Source: Rhizobiales bacterium Ga0077524 (GTDB lineage: Bacteria > Pseudomonadota > Alphaproteobacteria > Rhizobiales > Hyphomicrobiaceae). Taken from it: 64,000 nucleotides of DNA. The notes under the pieces were generated by a model. That model did no database searches and was not told where the DNA came from. It saw only the letters and a program-made list of their open reading frames with translations. Location: NCBI GenBank assembly GCA_001464755.1, contig LNDR01000411.1, positions 1-64,000 of the forward strand, written 5' to 3'. The position numbers were made by a program, and so were the translations under genes. Numbering within the stretch: the stretch's first letter is position 1; every line of letters starts with the position of its first letter. This document shows, piece by piece, positions 1-9,080 of this stretch.

Positions 1-92
1 AATCCCCGTTGCGCTCACGCGCCTTAGTCGACACGTCGGGGCGGGTCACCTCATCGGTCCCCCTATCCCCAGCTCTCAGCGGACATGATGGT

Positions 93-818
93 CTAGGCGG
101 TGGGCTTCGGGCTCGCCCGCGACGGTGATCGCGACCGAAACGCGAAGCGTCCGATGACCGACAGAATCTTGATTCCGGCCATGACGGTGCCTTTGATGGT
201 GCCAGACACCTTCGACTGGCCGATGCGGCGGCGATAGCTGACGGGCACCTCGCGGACCCGAAGACCCGCGACGGCCGCGCGGATCTGCATCTCGACCGTC
301 CAACCGTAGTTTCGGTCCGTCATGCCGAGCTGCCGCAGTGCCTTCGCGGAGATCGCCCGGTAGGGGCCGAGATCAGTATAGCTCACCCCCCAGATCAGGC
401 GAATGAGGCAGGTCGCGAGCCAGTTGCCAAAGCGTTGCTGTGGGGTCAGAGAGCCTGCCTCGCGCGCGCCAAGAACCCGCGAGCCGATCACCATGTCCGC
501 GTCGCCCGACGCGATCGGCTGCACAAGCGAAGCCATTTCCGCGGCATGGTCGGAGTAGTCGCCGTCCATGAAGACGACGATGTCGGCATCGCCCACATGA
601 CGCAGCGCCGCCAGGCAAGCGGCACCATAGCCACGCTCGGGCTCAGCGACGACAATGGCGCCATGCGCCCGGGCCACATCGGCGGTCCGATCGGTAGAGC
701 CATTGTCGGAAACGACCGTCAAGTCCACGAGTGGCGGCAGGTCCGCCAGGACACGGCCAATCGCCCGCTCCTCGTTGAGTGCAGGAATGACGACGGCGAT
801 ACGGCGTCCCAAGTGCAT
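93..818 (-). CDS. Family 2 glycosyltransferase (dolichyl-phosphate mannose synthase-like)
   Basis: VVIPALNEERAIGRVL, VSDNGSTDRTADVA and FMDGDYSDHAAEM are GT-A GT2 motifs. Confidence 0.9.
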   Translation of the reverse strand: MHLGRRIAVVIPALNEERAIGRVLADLPPLVDLTVVSDNGSTDRTADVARAHGAIVVAEPERGYGAACLAALRHVGDADIVVFMDGDYSDHAAEMASLVQPIASGDADMVIGSRVLGAREAGSLTPQQRFGNWLATCLIRLIWGVSYTDLGPYRAISAKALRQLGMTDRNYGWTVEMQIRAAVAGLRVREVPVSYRRRIGQSKVSGTIKGTVMAGIKILSVIGRFAFRSRSPSRASPKPTA

Positions 819-1075
819 GTCGTTACCTTACTCGCTCAGCGGTCGGACAGAACGGCTCCGATAGCACGTCCCAGTGGCGAAAAGCATGCCGCCTCGCGGG
901 CTCGTGATCGACTTCGCGCATCTCACTGCCCGCGCAAGTCGTGGCTGGAACCGTGTCGCCCGCCTCGCATTGCCCAACCTTCGCGGCGGCTTCGCGTTGC
1001 GGCCCCTGCGCGCGTGCGATAACTGTTTTCAGCGGCGTCCCGAGTCGCATATCTCGCCAAGGAGCTTGTCCGGTC

Positions 1076-2347
1076 GTGCAAGACCCATTCGTGCTGGGCT
1101 GGGAGGAGTGGCTGGCCTTGCCGGACCTCGGGCTGCCCGCCATCAAGGCAAAGATCGACACGGGAGCCCGCACGTCTGCCATTGCCGCAAGCGCGGTGGA
1201 GGAGATCGGCACGCCCGAGCTCCCACGGGTTCGCTTCGTCGTTCGCCCCATTCCTGGCCGGGACGACGTCGAGGTGACGTGCCTTGCCGATGTCATCGAC
1301 CAGCGCGAGGTTACGAGCTCAAACGGCGAAACCGAGCGGCGCTACGTGATCCGCACCCTGGCGCGCATGGGCGAACGCGAGTGGCCGATCGACATCACGC
1401 TCGCCAACCGCAACACCATGGCCTACCGCATGCTGCTCGGCCGCCAGGCGGTGAAGGACGACATGTTCGTCGATCCCGCCACCTCGTTCCGACAGCCGCA
1501 GCTCAATTACCGCGCTTACGGGTCGGCAGTGCGCAGCGAGCCGGTCAAGCGGGCCCTCACCATAGCGCTTCTGTCGCGGCGGCCGGAGAATGCCTCGAAT
1601 AGGCGCCTCGTGCGCCTCGCCGAGCAGCGTGGCCATGCCATGCCGATCATCGACCGCCGACGGCTCTCGCTCTACATAGCGGCGGCAGAGCCGGCGATCC
1701 TGGTCAACGGGCTGCCGCTCGAGCCGATCGACGCCGTGATCTTTCGCGCCGGCAAATCGCCGAGCCACTTCTCGCTCGCTATCGTGCGCCAGATGGAGAT
1801 CCTCGGCACGCTGGCCCTGAATCAGGCAGATGCGCTGGCGAAAGCCGGCGATGCGATCGTTTTGCGCCAACTGCTCGCGGGCGCCGGAATCGCGGTACCG
1901 GAGGTGGCGGTCAACCCTAAGGATATGTCGAGAGCGGCCGGCGGCGTCGAGCATGTCCTGGCCGATAGCCTCGGCGCCCTCGGCGCGGGACCGGTTCTAC
2001 GCTTCGCGGTGGTCGGCGGGCGGGCGCTCGGCGCCATCGAGCGGGCCGCCGTCACGGCGCTCGACCAGAGCCCGGAGTGGCAAACAACCGAATACACGAG
2101 CAGCCAGCTTGCCGCCGGCCGCAAGCTCGCCGAGAAGGCAGCACGCACCGTCGGGCTCGGCCTTGCAGCGGTCGACGTCACGCTCTCGCGCGCGGGTCCG
2201 CTGGTCATCGACATGACGGCCAACGTCTCGCTCTCCCAGTTCGAGCGGCTGACTGGTGTCTCGCTGGCGGAAGCCGTAATCGTGCACATCGAGCGGACGG
2301 TCGAGGCAAGGGCGCTGCTTAAAGCGCGCGCGGCCGAGGAACGCTGA
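1076..2347 (+). CDS. Fusion of RimB-like retropepsin ('ATP-dependent zinc protease', PF05618-type) with a RimK-like ATP-grasp domain
   Basis: N-terminal KIDTGARTSAIAA aspartyl protease motif and YRMLLGRQAV; C-terminal similarity to RimK. GTG at 1076 preceded by aaggag; ORF is open from 941. Confidence 0.8.
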   Translation: MQDPFVLGWEEWLALPDLGLPAIKAKIDTGARTSAIAASAVEEIGTPELPRVRFVVRPIPGRDDVEVTCLADVIDQREVTSSNGETERRYVIRTLARMGEREWPIDITLANRNTMAYRMLLGRQAVKDDMFVDPATSFRQPQLNYRAYGSAVRSEPVKRALTIALLSRRPENASNRRLVRLAEQRGHAMPIIDRRRLSLYIAAAEPAILVNGLPLEPIDAVIFRAGKSPSHFSLAIVRQMEILGTLALNQADALAKAGDAIVLRQLLAGAGIAVPEVAVNPKDMSRAAGGVEHVLADSLGALGAGPVLRFAVVGGRALGAIERAAVTALDQSPEWQTTEYTSSQLAAGRKLAEKAARTVGLGLAAVDVTLSRAGPLVIDMTANVSLSQFERLTGVSLAEAVIVHIERTVEARALLKARAAEER

Positions 2348-2613
2348 TCGCCTCGTCCGAAAGATCGAACTGGCAACCGCGGCAAACGCGTCTTCCCCTG
2401 CAAGCCACCGCCGCTGGATGCCCGGATCTGCGGGTGCGACCCAAAGCAGGGCGCCAGCTCGCAGGCATGAGCTGGAAGGCCCAGCGCAACCAGTAACGAC
2501 TGCATCGTCACATACGCATTTATCGCATGCGCAGAACGGATCTGCGAGATTTCGAAATGGCCGCGGAAATTCAAAAGTGGGATTTTACCCGACCATTCTA
2601 GCGCGCATAGATA

Positions 2614-2832
2614 TCAGGCAGGGATCCCATTGCGCCGACGAGCCAGCCAGGCGTCCCGCTCGCGCGCGAGATCTATAGAACGATTAGGCTCGGCACTGGG
2701 TTTATCGGGTTGTTGCCGTGTGGCCATGGCCTCTTGTTGCTCGCGGATTGCCTTGCGAATGGCGATGTGAAGTGTGGCGTGAAGGTCTTGCAGTTCGAGG
2801 AGGCTGAGTTCGCTGAGCTGCTTATCGTTCAT
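2614..2832 (-). CDS. Small hypothetical protein (MNDKQLSELSLLELQDLHATLHIAIRKAIREQ...)
   Basis: Short ORF with helical N-terminus loosely reminiscent of alphaproteobacterial H-NS-like N-termini; lies in a lower-GC region with no other confident gene. Confidence 0.35.
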   Translation of the reverse strand: MNDKQLSELSLLELQDLHATLHIAIRKAIREQQEAMATRQQPDKPSAEPNRSIDLARERDAWLARRRNGIPA

Positions 2833-3461
2833 GCTGGGCTGACCTGTTGAGTCCGAAGAGTCTCGCCTGTCGAGTCGCAAAGAAAATGTAGCACGGCTTT
2901 GTAACGGGATGGGAGCGCTGTGGCGAAGTTGTGGAGATCGTCAGGGATAAGACTTGACATAAGGTTGATCACTTTGTTGTCGATAAATTCGGCGACGATA
3001 GCAGGTGCGCATGTCAACTTGTCAGAGGCGCCATCGTCTGCGGGTGAACAGTGACAAGCGATGTTCCTGCAAGACGGATGAGCTACCAGTTCCCGATCGT
3101 CACGACATCGTGATCCAAAGCTGCCGTACAGATGAACAGCTCCCTGAGCTATCGGGGCGCCCCTCTTCAGTAGAATTGCGTTAGTAGGTATACTAATCGC
3201 AAATTCAGGCGTTTTCTTTACAAGCAGAGAAAGAAATTTGCAAGAAGTAGCGCCTTCTCCGGACTGGGTCTTGCTGCCATAACTTGGCACGCGAATTGCT
3301 TTTTTTGGTTGTTCGGCTGGCTGTTGGAACCGGCATCAATGCCAAAGGCCATGGTCAAGGGCCAAGGTGATTAACGATCTCGTGCGCCGCTTCTCTCGCT
3401 GACGCTCGCGCGTTGGTATCATCCGCGGCGATGTTTTGCAGGACATTCCAAGTAAGGTGAG

Positions 3462-5036
3462 ATGACGTTGTCGAGCATCTTAAAAGCTGACTCCATGAGT
3501 GTCGTCGGTTCAGCCCCTCTCCCCGGGGATATCTCGAGCGTGACCGAGACGCCCGACGTCACGCCGACACCAGACACACTGCGGTTGGTGCAGGATCATG
3601 CCGGGCCCGTCATCGTCGACTTTGACGAGACGCTCTATCTGAGGAACAGCACAGAGGACTTCATCGACGCTGCGGCTCCCGGTCTTTTGGGGCGCCTTGT
3701 GTTTGCCGTGCTCGAGGTGTTACGGCCATGGTGTTTGCTTGGCGGCGTCAAGACACGGGATGCTTGGCGTATCCGCGTCGCATCCATGTTTCCCTTCGCA
3801 GCTAGCCGCTGGCACGAACGCGCACAGCAACTCGGCGCAGCAGAGATCAATCAACCGATCCGCCAGTTGCTCGAGAGCCGAAGGGACGCCGTTATCGCGA
3901 CTCTAGGCTTCGAGCCGGTGGTCAAGCCGTTGCTCAAAGCCATGGGCCTCGGCGAGCATCGTCTCGTCGCCTGCAAGATGGGGAGCTTCCGGGATCGCAA
4001 CGCAGGGAAGCTGGCCCTCGTAAGCACCGCGATTGGCGAGGATGCGGTGCAACGCTCCGCAGTCCTGACCGATTCGGTCGACGACCAGGACATCCTTGAT
4101 TCATGCGCGCGCCCATTATTGGTCAAGTGGCCCGCAGCGCGTTTCGTTCCGGCACAGCGCGGGACGTACCTGCCCCTGGAGTACACACATCGCATCAAGC
4201 GGCCGGGATTGGGCTTCGTACAGCGCGCGATCCTAGGTGACGACTACATGGTTTGGGTGATCGCATCGATCGTCATCGCGGCGGCGCCGCTATCGCATGC
4301 CATCGGCCTTTTACTCCTGATCTTGTCTTTCTGGACCATCTACGAGCTTGGCTACGTTGACAACGACCGCATGGGCGAGCGCTACGAGGCCAATCCCACT
4401 CTGACGGCGGAATATCATCGCGAACCGGTCGCAACGTCGTTTTCACAGGCATGGATATGGGCACTGGGACTCGGCGCTGCCGGAGTTGCGGTGCTCGAGC
4501 GCGAACTCACGCCTTGGCTCACTGGTTTCGCGGCATGGACGGCGGCGCTGGTCGGCACTTATGCCGTCTACCTGCTTTACAACAGGGTCGATAAGAGTTC
4601 TCGCATCTGGCTTTACGGCCTTCTTCAGCTGGCACGCGCCGGCTCACTTCTGGTCGTTGTGCCGGTCACCAGCTTCGGTGCGATCGCGTTGGCGGCACAC
4701 GCCCTTTCACGCTGGTTCCTCTACTTCCTCTATCGCGTCACCAAACGCGACTGGCCGCTCGAGGTGCCGGCCAACGTGGTCAGGCTGTTCACGTTCGTTC
4801 TTCTCGCTGCCCCGCTGGCCCTCGGGGTGACGCCACCGGTCGACCAGGCCGCGGTGCTCACTGCAGTGATCGTACTTGTATGGTTCACCCTGCGCGCCGG
4901 GCCCCGCCTGATCCAGCTTTTCAGGAATGCCCACCTCATTACCTCAATCAAATCCGATGGGCAGGCATTGACGCGTTGCACCACAGTTGCCTCAACCAAA
5001 ACCGATCAGCACGCGACGCGTTCGGCCCACCACTGA
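3462..5036 (+). CDS. HAD-like domain fused to a polytopic membrane domain (UbiA-like architecture suspected)
   Basis: N-terminal VIVDFDETLYLRNSTEDF (HAD DxDxT); C-terminal half has many hydrophobic helices and an acidic YELGYVDNDRMGERYE loop. Confidence 0.65.
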   Translation: MTLSSILKADSMSVVGSAPLPGDISSVTETPDVTPTPDTLRLVQDHAGPVIVDFDETLYLRNSTEDFIDAAAPGLLGRLVFAVLEVLRPWCLLGGVKTRDAWRIRVASMFPFAASRWHERAQQLGAAEINQPIRQLLESRRDAVIATLGFEPVVKPLLKAMGLGEHRLVACKMGSFRDRNAGKLALVSTAIGEDAVQRSAVLTDSVDDQDILDSCARPLLVKWPAARFVPAQRGTYLPLEYTHRIKRPGLGFVQRAILGDDYMVWVIASIVIAAAPLSHAIGLLLLILSFWTIYELGYVDNDRMGERYEANPTLTAEYHREPVATSFSQAWIWALGLGAAGVAVLERELTPWLTGFAAWTAALVGTYAVYLLYNRVDKSSRIWLYGLLQLARAGSLLVVVPVTSFGAIALAAHALSRWFLYFLYRVTKRDWPLEVPANVVRLFTFVLLAAPLALGVTPPVDQAAVLTAVIVLVWFTLRAGPRLIQLFRNAHLITSIKSDGQALTRCTTVASTKTDQHATRSAHH

Positions 5037-5112
5037 AAACGGTCCATTGGTAGGCAGCGGCGCGACGCGTCCAGGCTGGAACCGCACCCATAAGAGCGCG
5101 ACAAGCCCACGA

Positions 5113-6546
5113 TCAGGCAACCGTCGGCGGCGTGCGATCATGCCAATCCGTTAGCCTCTGGTAGGCGTCGGCAACCTTGAGGACCCGAGCTTCCGCAAAT
5201 GGTCGGCCCTGGATCATGAGGCCAATCGGCAAGCCGTTGCGATCGAAGCCGCAGGGCACGCTGATCGACGGTAGCCCGAGATAGTTGATTGGTCGCGTAT
5301 TGCTGGAGACGGCGTTGAAGGCGTCGATGGCACTCGGACCCGATCGGTCGATATCGGTCTCGCGCAGCGTCGGGACGGCTTTCCGTAGCCCGGGAGCGAT
5401 GAACACATCCACTTTGCTGAAGACCTCAGCCGCGAACGCCTTCAGGATCGGTCCGCGTCGGGACAGTGCTTCCACGTAGTACGCTGCCGGGATCGCCAAG
5501 CCGCCATAGATGCGCGCCGAAAGGTGGACCGCGTAGTCGCCGGCCCGCTCGCGCATCCATTGGCCATGAATGGCACCCGCCTCGGAGCGCGACACGATCG
5601 ACCCGTAGGTCGAGACGGCCGCCATATGGGGAAGCGCCACGTCGACGACCTCCGCACCAGCCTCTCGCAGAACGGCTGCGGCGTTGTGAATGGCCGCCAC
5701 GATCTCGCTGTCGGCATCGTCGAAGAAGTAGGTCGTCGGAACGCCAACACGAAGGCCTTTGATTTTGCCATCGAGCGCCTTCTCGTAGTCGGGGACCGGC
5801 TCGCGCGCCGACGTAGGATCACTCGGATCGTGGCCCGCGATCGCACCGAGGAGGCGGGCGCAATCGCGAGCCGTGCGCGCGAGCGGGCCGACGTTGTCTG
5901 CCGAGAACGAGAGCGGCATGGCGCCGTAGCGCGAGACCCGGGTTTGCGTCGGCTTGATCCCGCTCACGCCGCACATAGCCGCCGGCAGACGGATCGAGCC
6001 ACCCGTGTCGGAGCCTAGCGCACCATATGTAAAGCGGGCGGCCACGGCGGCACCCGAGCCAGACGACGATCCGCCGGGGCAATAGTCGAGCCCCCACGGA
6101 TTATGGCAATCGCCGAAGTGCGCGTTGTGACCGGTCGGATTCTGGGCAAACTCGGCCATATTGAGCGACGCCACCGTGACGGCACCTGCAGCCTCGAGGC
6201 GTGCGACGGCCGTCGACGTATATGTCGGGACGAAGTTGGCGCGGATCTTGGAGCCGGCAGTGCAGGTCTTTCCGGCACGGTAGTACATATCCTTGTGGGC
6301 GAGCGGGACCCCGTGCAGGGGTCCCAGCAGACGGCCGGCGTTGCGCAGCCGGTCGAGCCCTTCGGCAGCCTCGAGCGCGGCTTCGGCGTCGAGGCTGATC
6401 AGAGAGTTCACCGGAGCGTCTTTGGTCTTGAATGCGGCGATGCTGGCCTCGGTCAACGCAACAGAGGTGAGTTCACCTTTGCGAATGGCCTCTGCCGCTT
6501 CAACAAGAGAGAGATGCAGCGGTTTGGCTGTGGCGGTGCGTTGCAT
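5113..6546 (-). CDS. Amidase signature family protein (AtzE/GatA-like)
   Basis: Ser-Ser-Lys triad motifs LAHKDMYY, CPGGSSSGSGAAVAARF and GSDTGGSIRLPA; start set at ATG 6546 (MQRTATAKPL). Confidence 0.9.
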   Translation of the reverse strand: MQRTATAKPLHLSLVEAAEAIRKGELTSVALTEASIAAFKTKDAPVNSLISLDAEAALEAAEGLDRLRNAGRLLGPLHGVPLAHKDMYYRAGKTCTAGSKIRANFVPTYTSTAVARLEAAGAVTVASLNMAEFAQNPTGHNAHFGDCHNPWGLDYCPGGSSSGSGAAVAARFTYGALGSDTGGSIRLPAAMCGVSGIKPTQTRVSRYGAMPLSFSADNVGPLARTARDCARLLGAIAGHDPSDPTSAREPVPDYEKALDGKIKGLRVGVPTTYFFDDADSEIVAAIHNAAAVLREAGAEVVDVALPHMAAVSTYGSIVSRSEAGAIHGQWMRERAGDYAVHLSARIYGGLAIPAAYYVEALSRRGPILKAFAAEVFSKVDVFIAPGLRKAVPTLRETDIDRSGPSAIDAFNAVSSNTRPINYLGLPSISVPCGFDRNGLPIGLMIQGRPFAEARVLKVADAYQRLTDWHDRTPPTVA

Positions 6547-6550
6547 GGCT

Positions 6551-6778
6551 TTACTCCTTCGTCGCTTGGAGAGCCGCCTCGAAGCTCGACGGCTCATCCT
6601 CAAAGACAAGGGTTCCGCGCAGAGCCTCGAAACCTTCGATGACAGACGCAAGCTGAGCCGCCATGGCGCCGGCAGCTTCGTTCGGCAAGGCGACCGCCGA
6701 CCAGGTCAGCACCTGTTTCTCGATCTGATCTGCAAGCGGATCGGGCATTTCAAGCACTCCTGTCATGACGTTGGCCAA
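6551..6778 (-). CDS. AtzG-like (DUF4089-type) small subunit partner of amidase
   Basis: 75 aa, directly upstream of amidase on the same strand; C-terminal ALRGTLVFEDEPSSFEAAL resembles AtzG-like family. Confidence 0.65.
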   Translation of the reverse strand: MANVMTGVLEMPDPLADQIEKQVLTWSAVALPNEAAGAMAAQLASVIEGFEALRGTLVFEDEPSSFEAALQATKE

Positions 6779-7080
6779 GTCGTGTCAATGGATCTCCAGA
6801 CTAGGCGTGCGCTGGCGCGGACTGCAATGGACGCAAGGTGTGGAAACTCGTGCGGCGTTGCCCAAAACGGCGACAGCACGGATTGGTGCCTTGGCTGACG
6901 GCTGCGCGAAATGTCGAACTCGGGGTTGCCTCTCGCTATCGCGGAAATCGTCGAGAACACGCTGCCGGAGACACGGGAGCACACGGAGCTTCACAAGCAC
7001 CCCAACGACTATCCGCTTCGCAATCACCTGCTGATGTTCTTCGTCACGCGCTCCCGCGAGCTTGCTGGGGCTGAGGAGGA

Positions 7081-7370
7081 ATGCTGAACGAAGTGCTTAT
7101 GCGTGGCGGTGGAACGTCGATGCCGCCAACCGATCCGTCGATTTATCGCCTTTACGAGTTGGTGCTGGTGAATGGTTCGGCCTGGAATGCACTGATCGAG
7201 GGGGAGTTCGGCGACGGAATTATGCCTGCGAGCGATTTTGACATGCCGATGAAGCGCCAACCGAACGAGAAAGGCGACCGGATCAAACTCACGACGACCG
7301 GCAAGTTCTGCCGTCCAAGTATTACGACAACGAGCAGGGTGAGCCGGCCTATGGCTTCAAGGAAGCGTAA
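7081..7370 (+). pseudogene. cynS: Cyanate hydratase (cyanase) C-terminal remnant, frameshifted
   Basis: MLNEVLMRGGGTSMPPTDPSIYRLYELVLVNGSAWNALIEGEFGDGIMPASDFDMPMKRQPNEKGDRIKLTTTGKF, then adding one base at ~7306-7310 restores LPSKYYDNEQGEPAYGFKEA* (stop 7368-7370). N-terminal half is not in frame. Confidence 0.8.
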
Positions 7371-7451
7371 GGCGTCACGACTCTGCGCCGGATCGAGATG
7401 TCGAGGCTCGGAGCTTCTGCGCGGAACTTCGAATTGTGGGCATGTGATCAA

Positions 7452-8960
7452 TCAGCGGCCAACCGGAGGCGGAGCTTCCGCTTGCGGGGTTTGCCGAGCT
7501 AATCGAATGCCCACGAAAATACCGACAGCTGCACCGATCGAGCAGCAGACCGCGAGATAGCGCAAAATGCAATGGTCCGCGAAGCATTCGGTCGACACGA
7601 TGCTCGCCAGCACGATAGCCAACATCCCGCCCAGAACAGCACCGCCCAAAAGACCGAGGATCGCATACGTGATGCTTTGACCGACATTGCTGGCCGCTGG
7701 CGGCGCAGTTTCGTCGGCTAGAACCGCGTCGTCCGTCTGATCGAGCCAGCTCAAGTCGGGGCGCTCGCTTTTGGGGATCGAGCTGCCGCCGCTCACCCGG
7801 CGAGACGCGGACGCACCCTCACCTTCCAATCCTTGTAGAGAGGGGCGGATCGAGTTTTGAACAGCGGACACGGCGCGCTGTGATCTGGCAGGGGCGCTCG
7901 CGGCTGGCGTCGGGCGCGACGCCGGCGCCTGTTGGGCAGCACGCGAGCCAGCCTGGTCGGGCGCCACTGGCGCGCGACGACTGCCGGCGGCGACAGGTGC
8001 GTCCGCGGCTTCGTTCCCCGATCGCTCCGGCTGACGGACCGGCTGGCGGAGGGGCTCAGATTGAAAAAGGAGTTCCCGCCACTCTACGATCGACTGAGGA
8101 CGCTCCTCGACCTTCATGCGCAAGCCGCGATCTATGGCATCGAGAAAACCCTTCCGATAAGCCGCGCGAGCAAGTCGCGCCAAAGGCTGGACGTCGTCGC
8201 GAACAAAACGCTCGGTGGCATCCGGTGGGAGCCGGCCGCTGATGGCTCGGTACAGGGTCGCCGAGAGAGCGTAGATATCCGTCCAGGCCCCCTGGAGTTC
8301 AGGCTTCGACGTGTACTGCTCTGGCGGAGAGTAGCCATGCTTGACGATGGCGGAGAGTGCCCGGGCCCGACCACGGATGGATTCGCGCGCGGAGCCGAAG
8401 TCGATCAGGACGGGCTGGCCATCATCTCGGATCAGCAGATTGTCCGGCGAAATATCGCGATGCATCATGTTGTGGCGATGCACTTCCGACAGCGCGCTCA
8501 GGAGCGGCATCAGCAAGCGGTCCAGCTCCTCTTGCGAGGGTGGACGGCCGAGTTGCTTCAGCCACTGCGCCATGTCAAGGCCAGATTCGTAGGCGAGGAC
8601 GATGTAGGCCGTGCCGTTGGCCTCGAAGATGCTGGTCACATCGACGATCGCGGGGTGCTTGAATTTTGCCAGGGCACGGGCTTCGGTTACGAAGCGCTCG
8701 AGTCCCCACTTGTACGTGCCGTCACCCGACGAGCTGGGCAGCACTGTGCGCCCACTTCGATAGCTGAAAGCGTGCGGGAAATACTCCTTGATGGCGTACT
8801 GCTTGCCTAGGCCTTCGTGCTCGGCGAGGTAGGTGATGCCAAATCCGCCGGCCCCCAGAACCTCACGGATCACGTAGTGGTCGACCCGCGTCCCCGTGGG
8901 CAGCGGGTAGCGCAACTGGGCGTCTGAGCCCGGCGGCCTATGCTGCTCGGAGTCGTTCAT
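7452..8960 (-). CDS. Hanks-type Ser/Thr protein kinase with C-terminal transmembrane segments
   Basis: LGAGGFGITYLAEHE, YAIKEYFP, MHRDISPDNLLI, VLIDFGSAR; C-terminal hydrophobic helices; start MNDSEQH. Confidence 0.9.
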   Translation of the reverse strand: MNDSEQHRPPGSDAQLRYPLPTGTRVDHYVIREVLGAGGFGITYLAEHEGLGKQYAIKEYFPHAFSYRSGRTVLPSSSGDGTYKWGLERFVTEARALAKFKHPAIVDVTSIFEANGTAYIVLAYESGLDMAQWLKQLGRPPSQEELDRLLMPLLSALSEVHRHNMMHRDISPDNLLIRDDGQPVLIDFGSARESIRGRARALSAIVKHGYSPPEQYTSKPELQGAWTDIYALSATLYRAISGRLPPDATERFVRDDVQPLARLARAAYRKGFLDAIDRGLRMKVEERPQSIVEWRELLFQSEPLRQPVRQPERSGNEAADAPVAAGSRRAPVAPDQAGSRAAQQAPASRPTPAASAPARSQRAVSAVQNSIRPSLQGLEGEGASASRRVSGGSSIPKSERPDLSWLDQTDDAVLADETAPPAASNVGQSITYAILGLLGGAVLGGMLAIVLASIVSTECFADHCILRYLAVCCSIGAAVGIFVGIRLARQTPQAEAPPPVGR

Positions 8961-9080
8961 GACCACGCCCAATCCCGCTCAGAAAATCTCGAGGGCTTTC
9001 CCTCTTACTTGATTAGCTCAATTTGGGGCTAGCATCCTAAATGAAACTGCCCCTGCGATCTCGATCGAGCCGAATTTACG

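Noticed and set aside
2829-3290. 153-aa minus-strand ORF
   Set aside because: No family resemblance, overlaps another candidate, and lies in the lower-GC gap; not supported.
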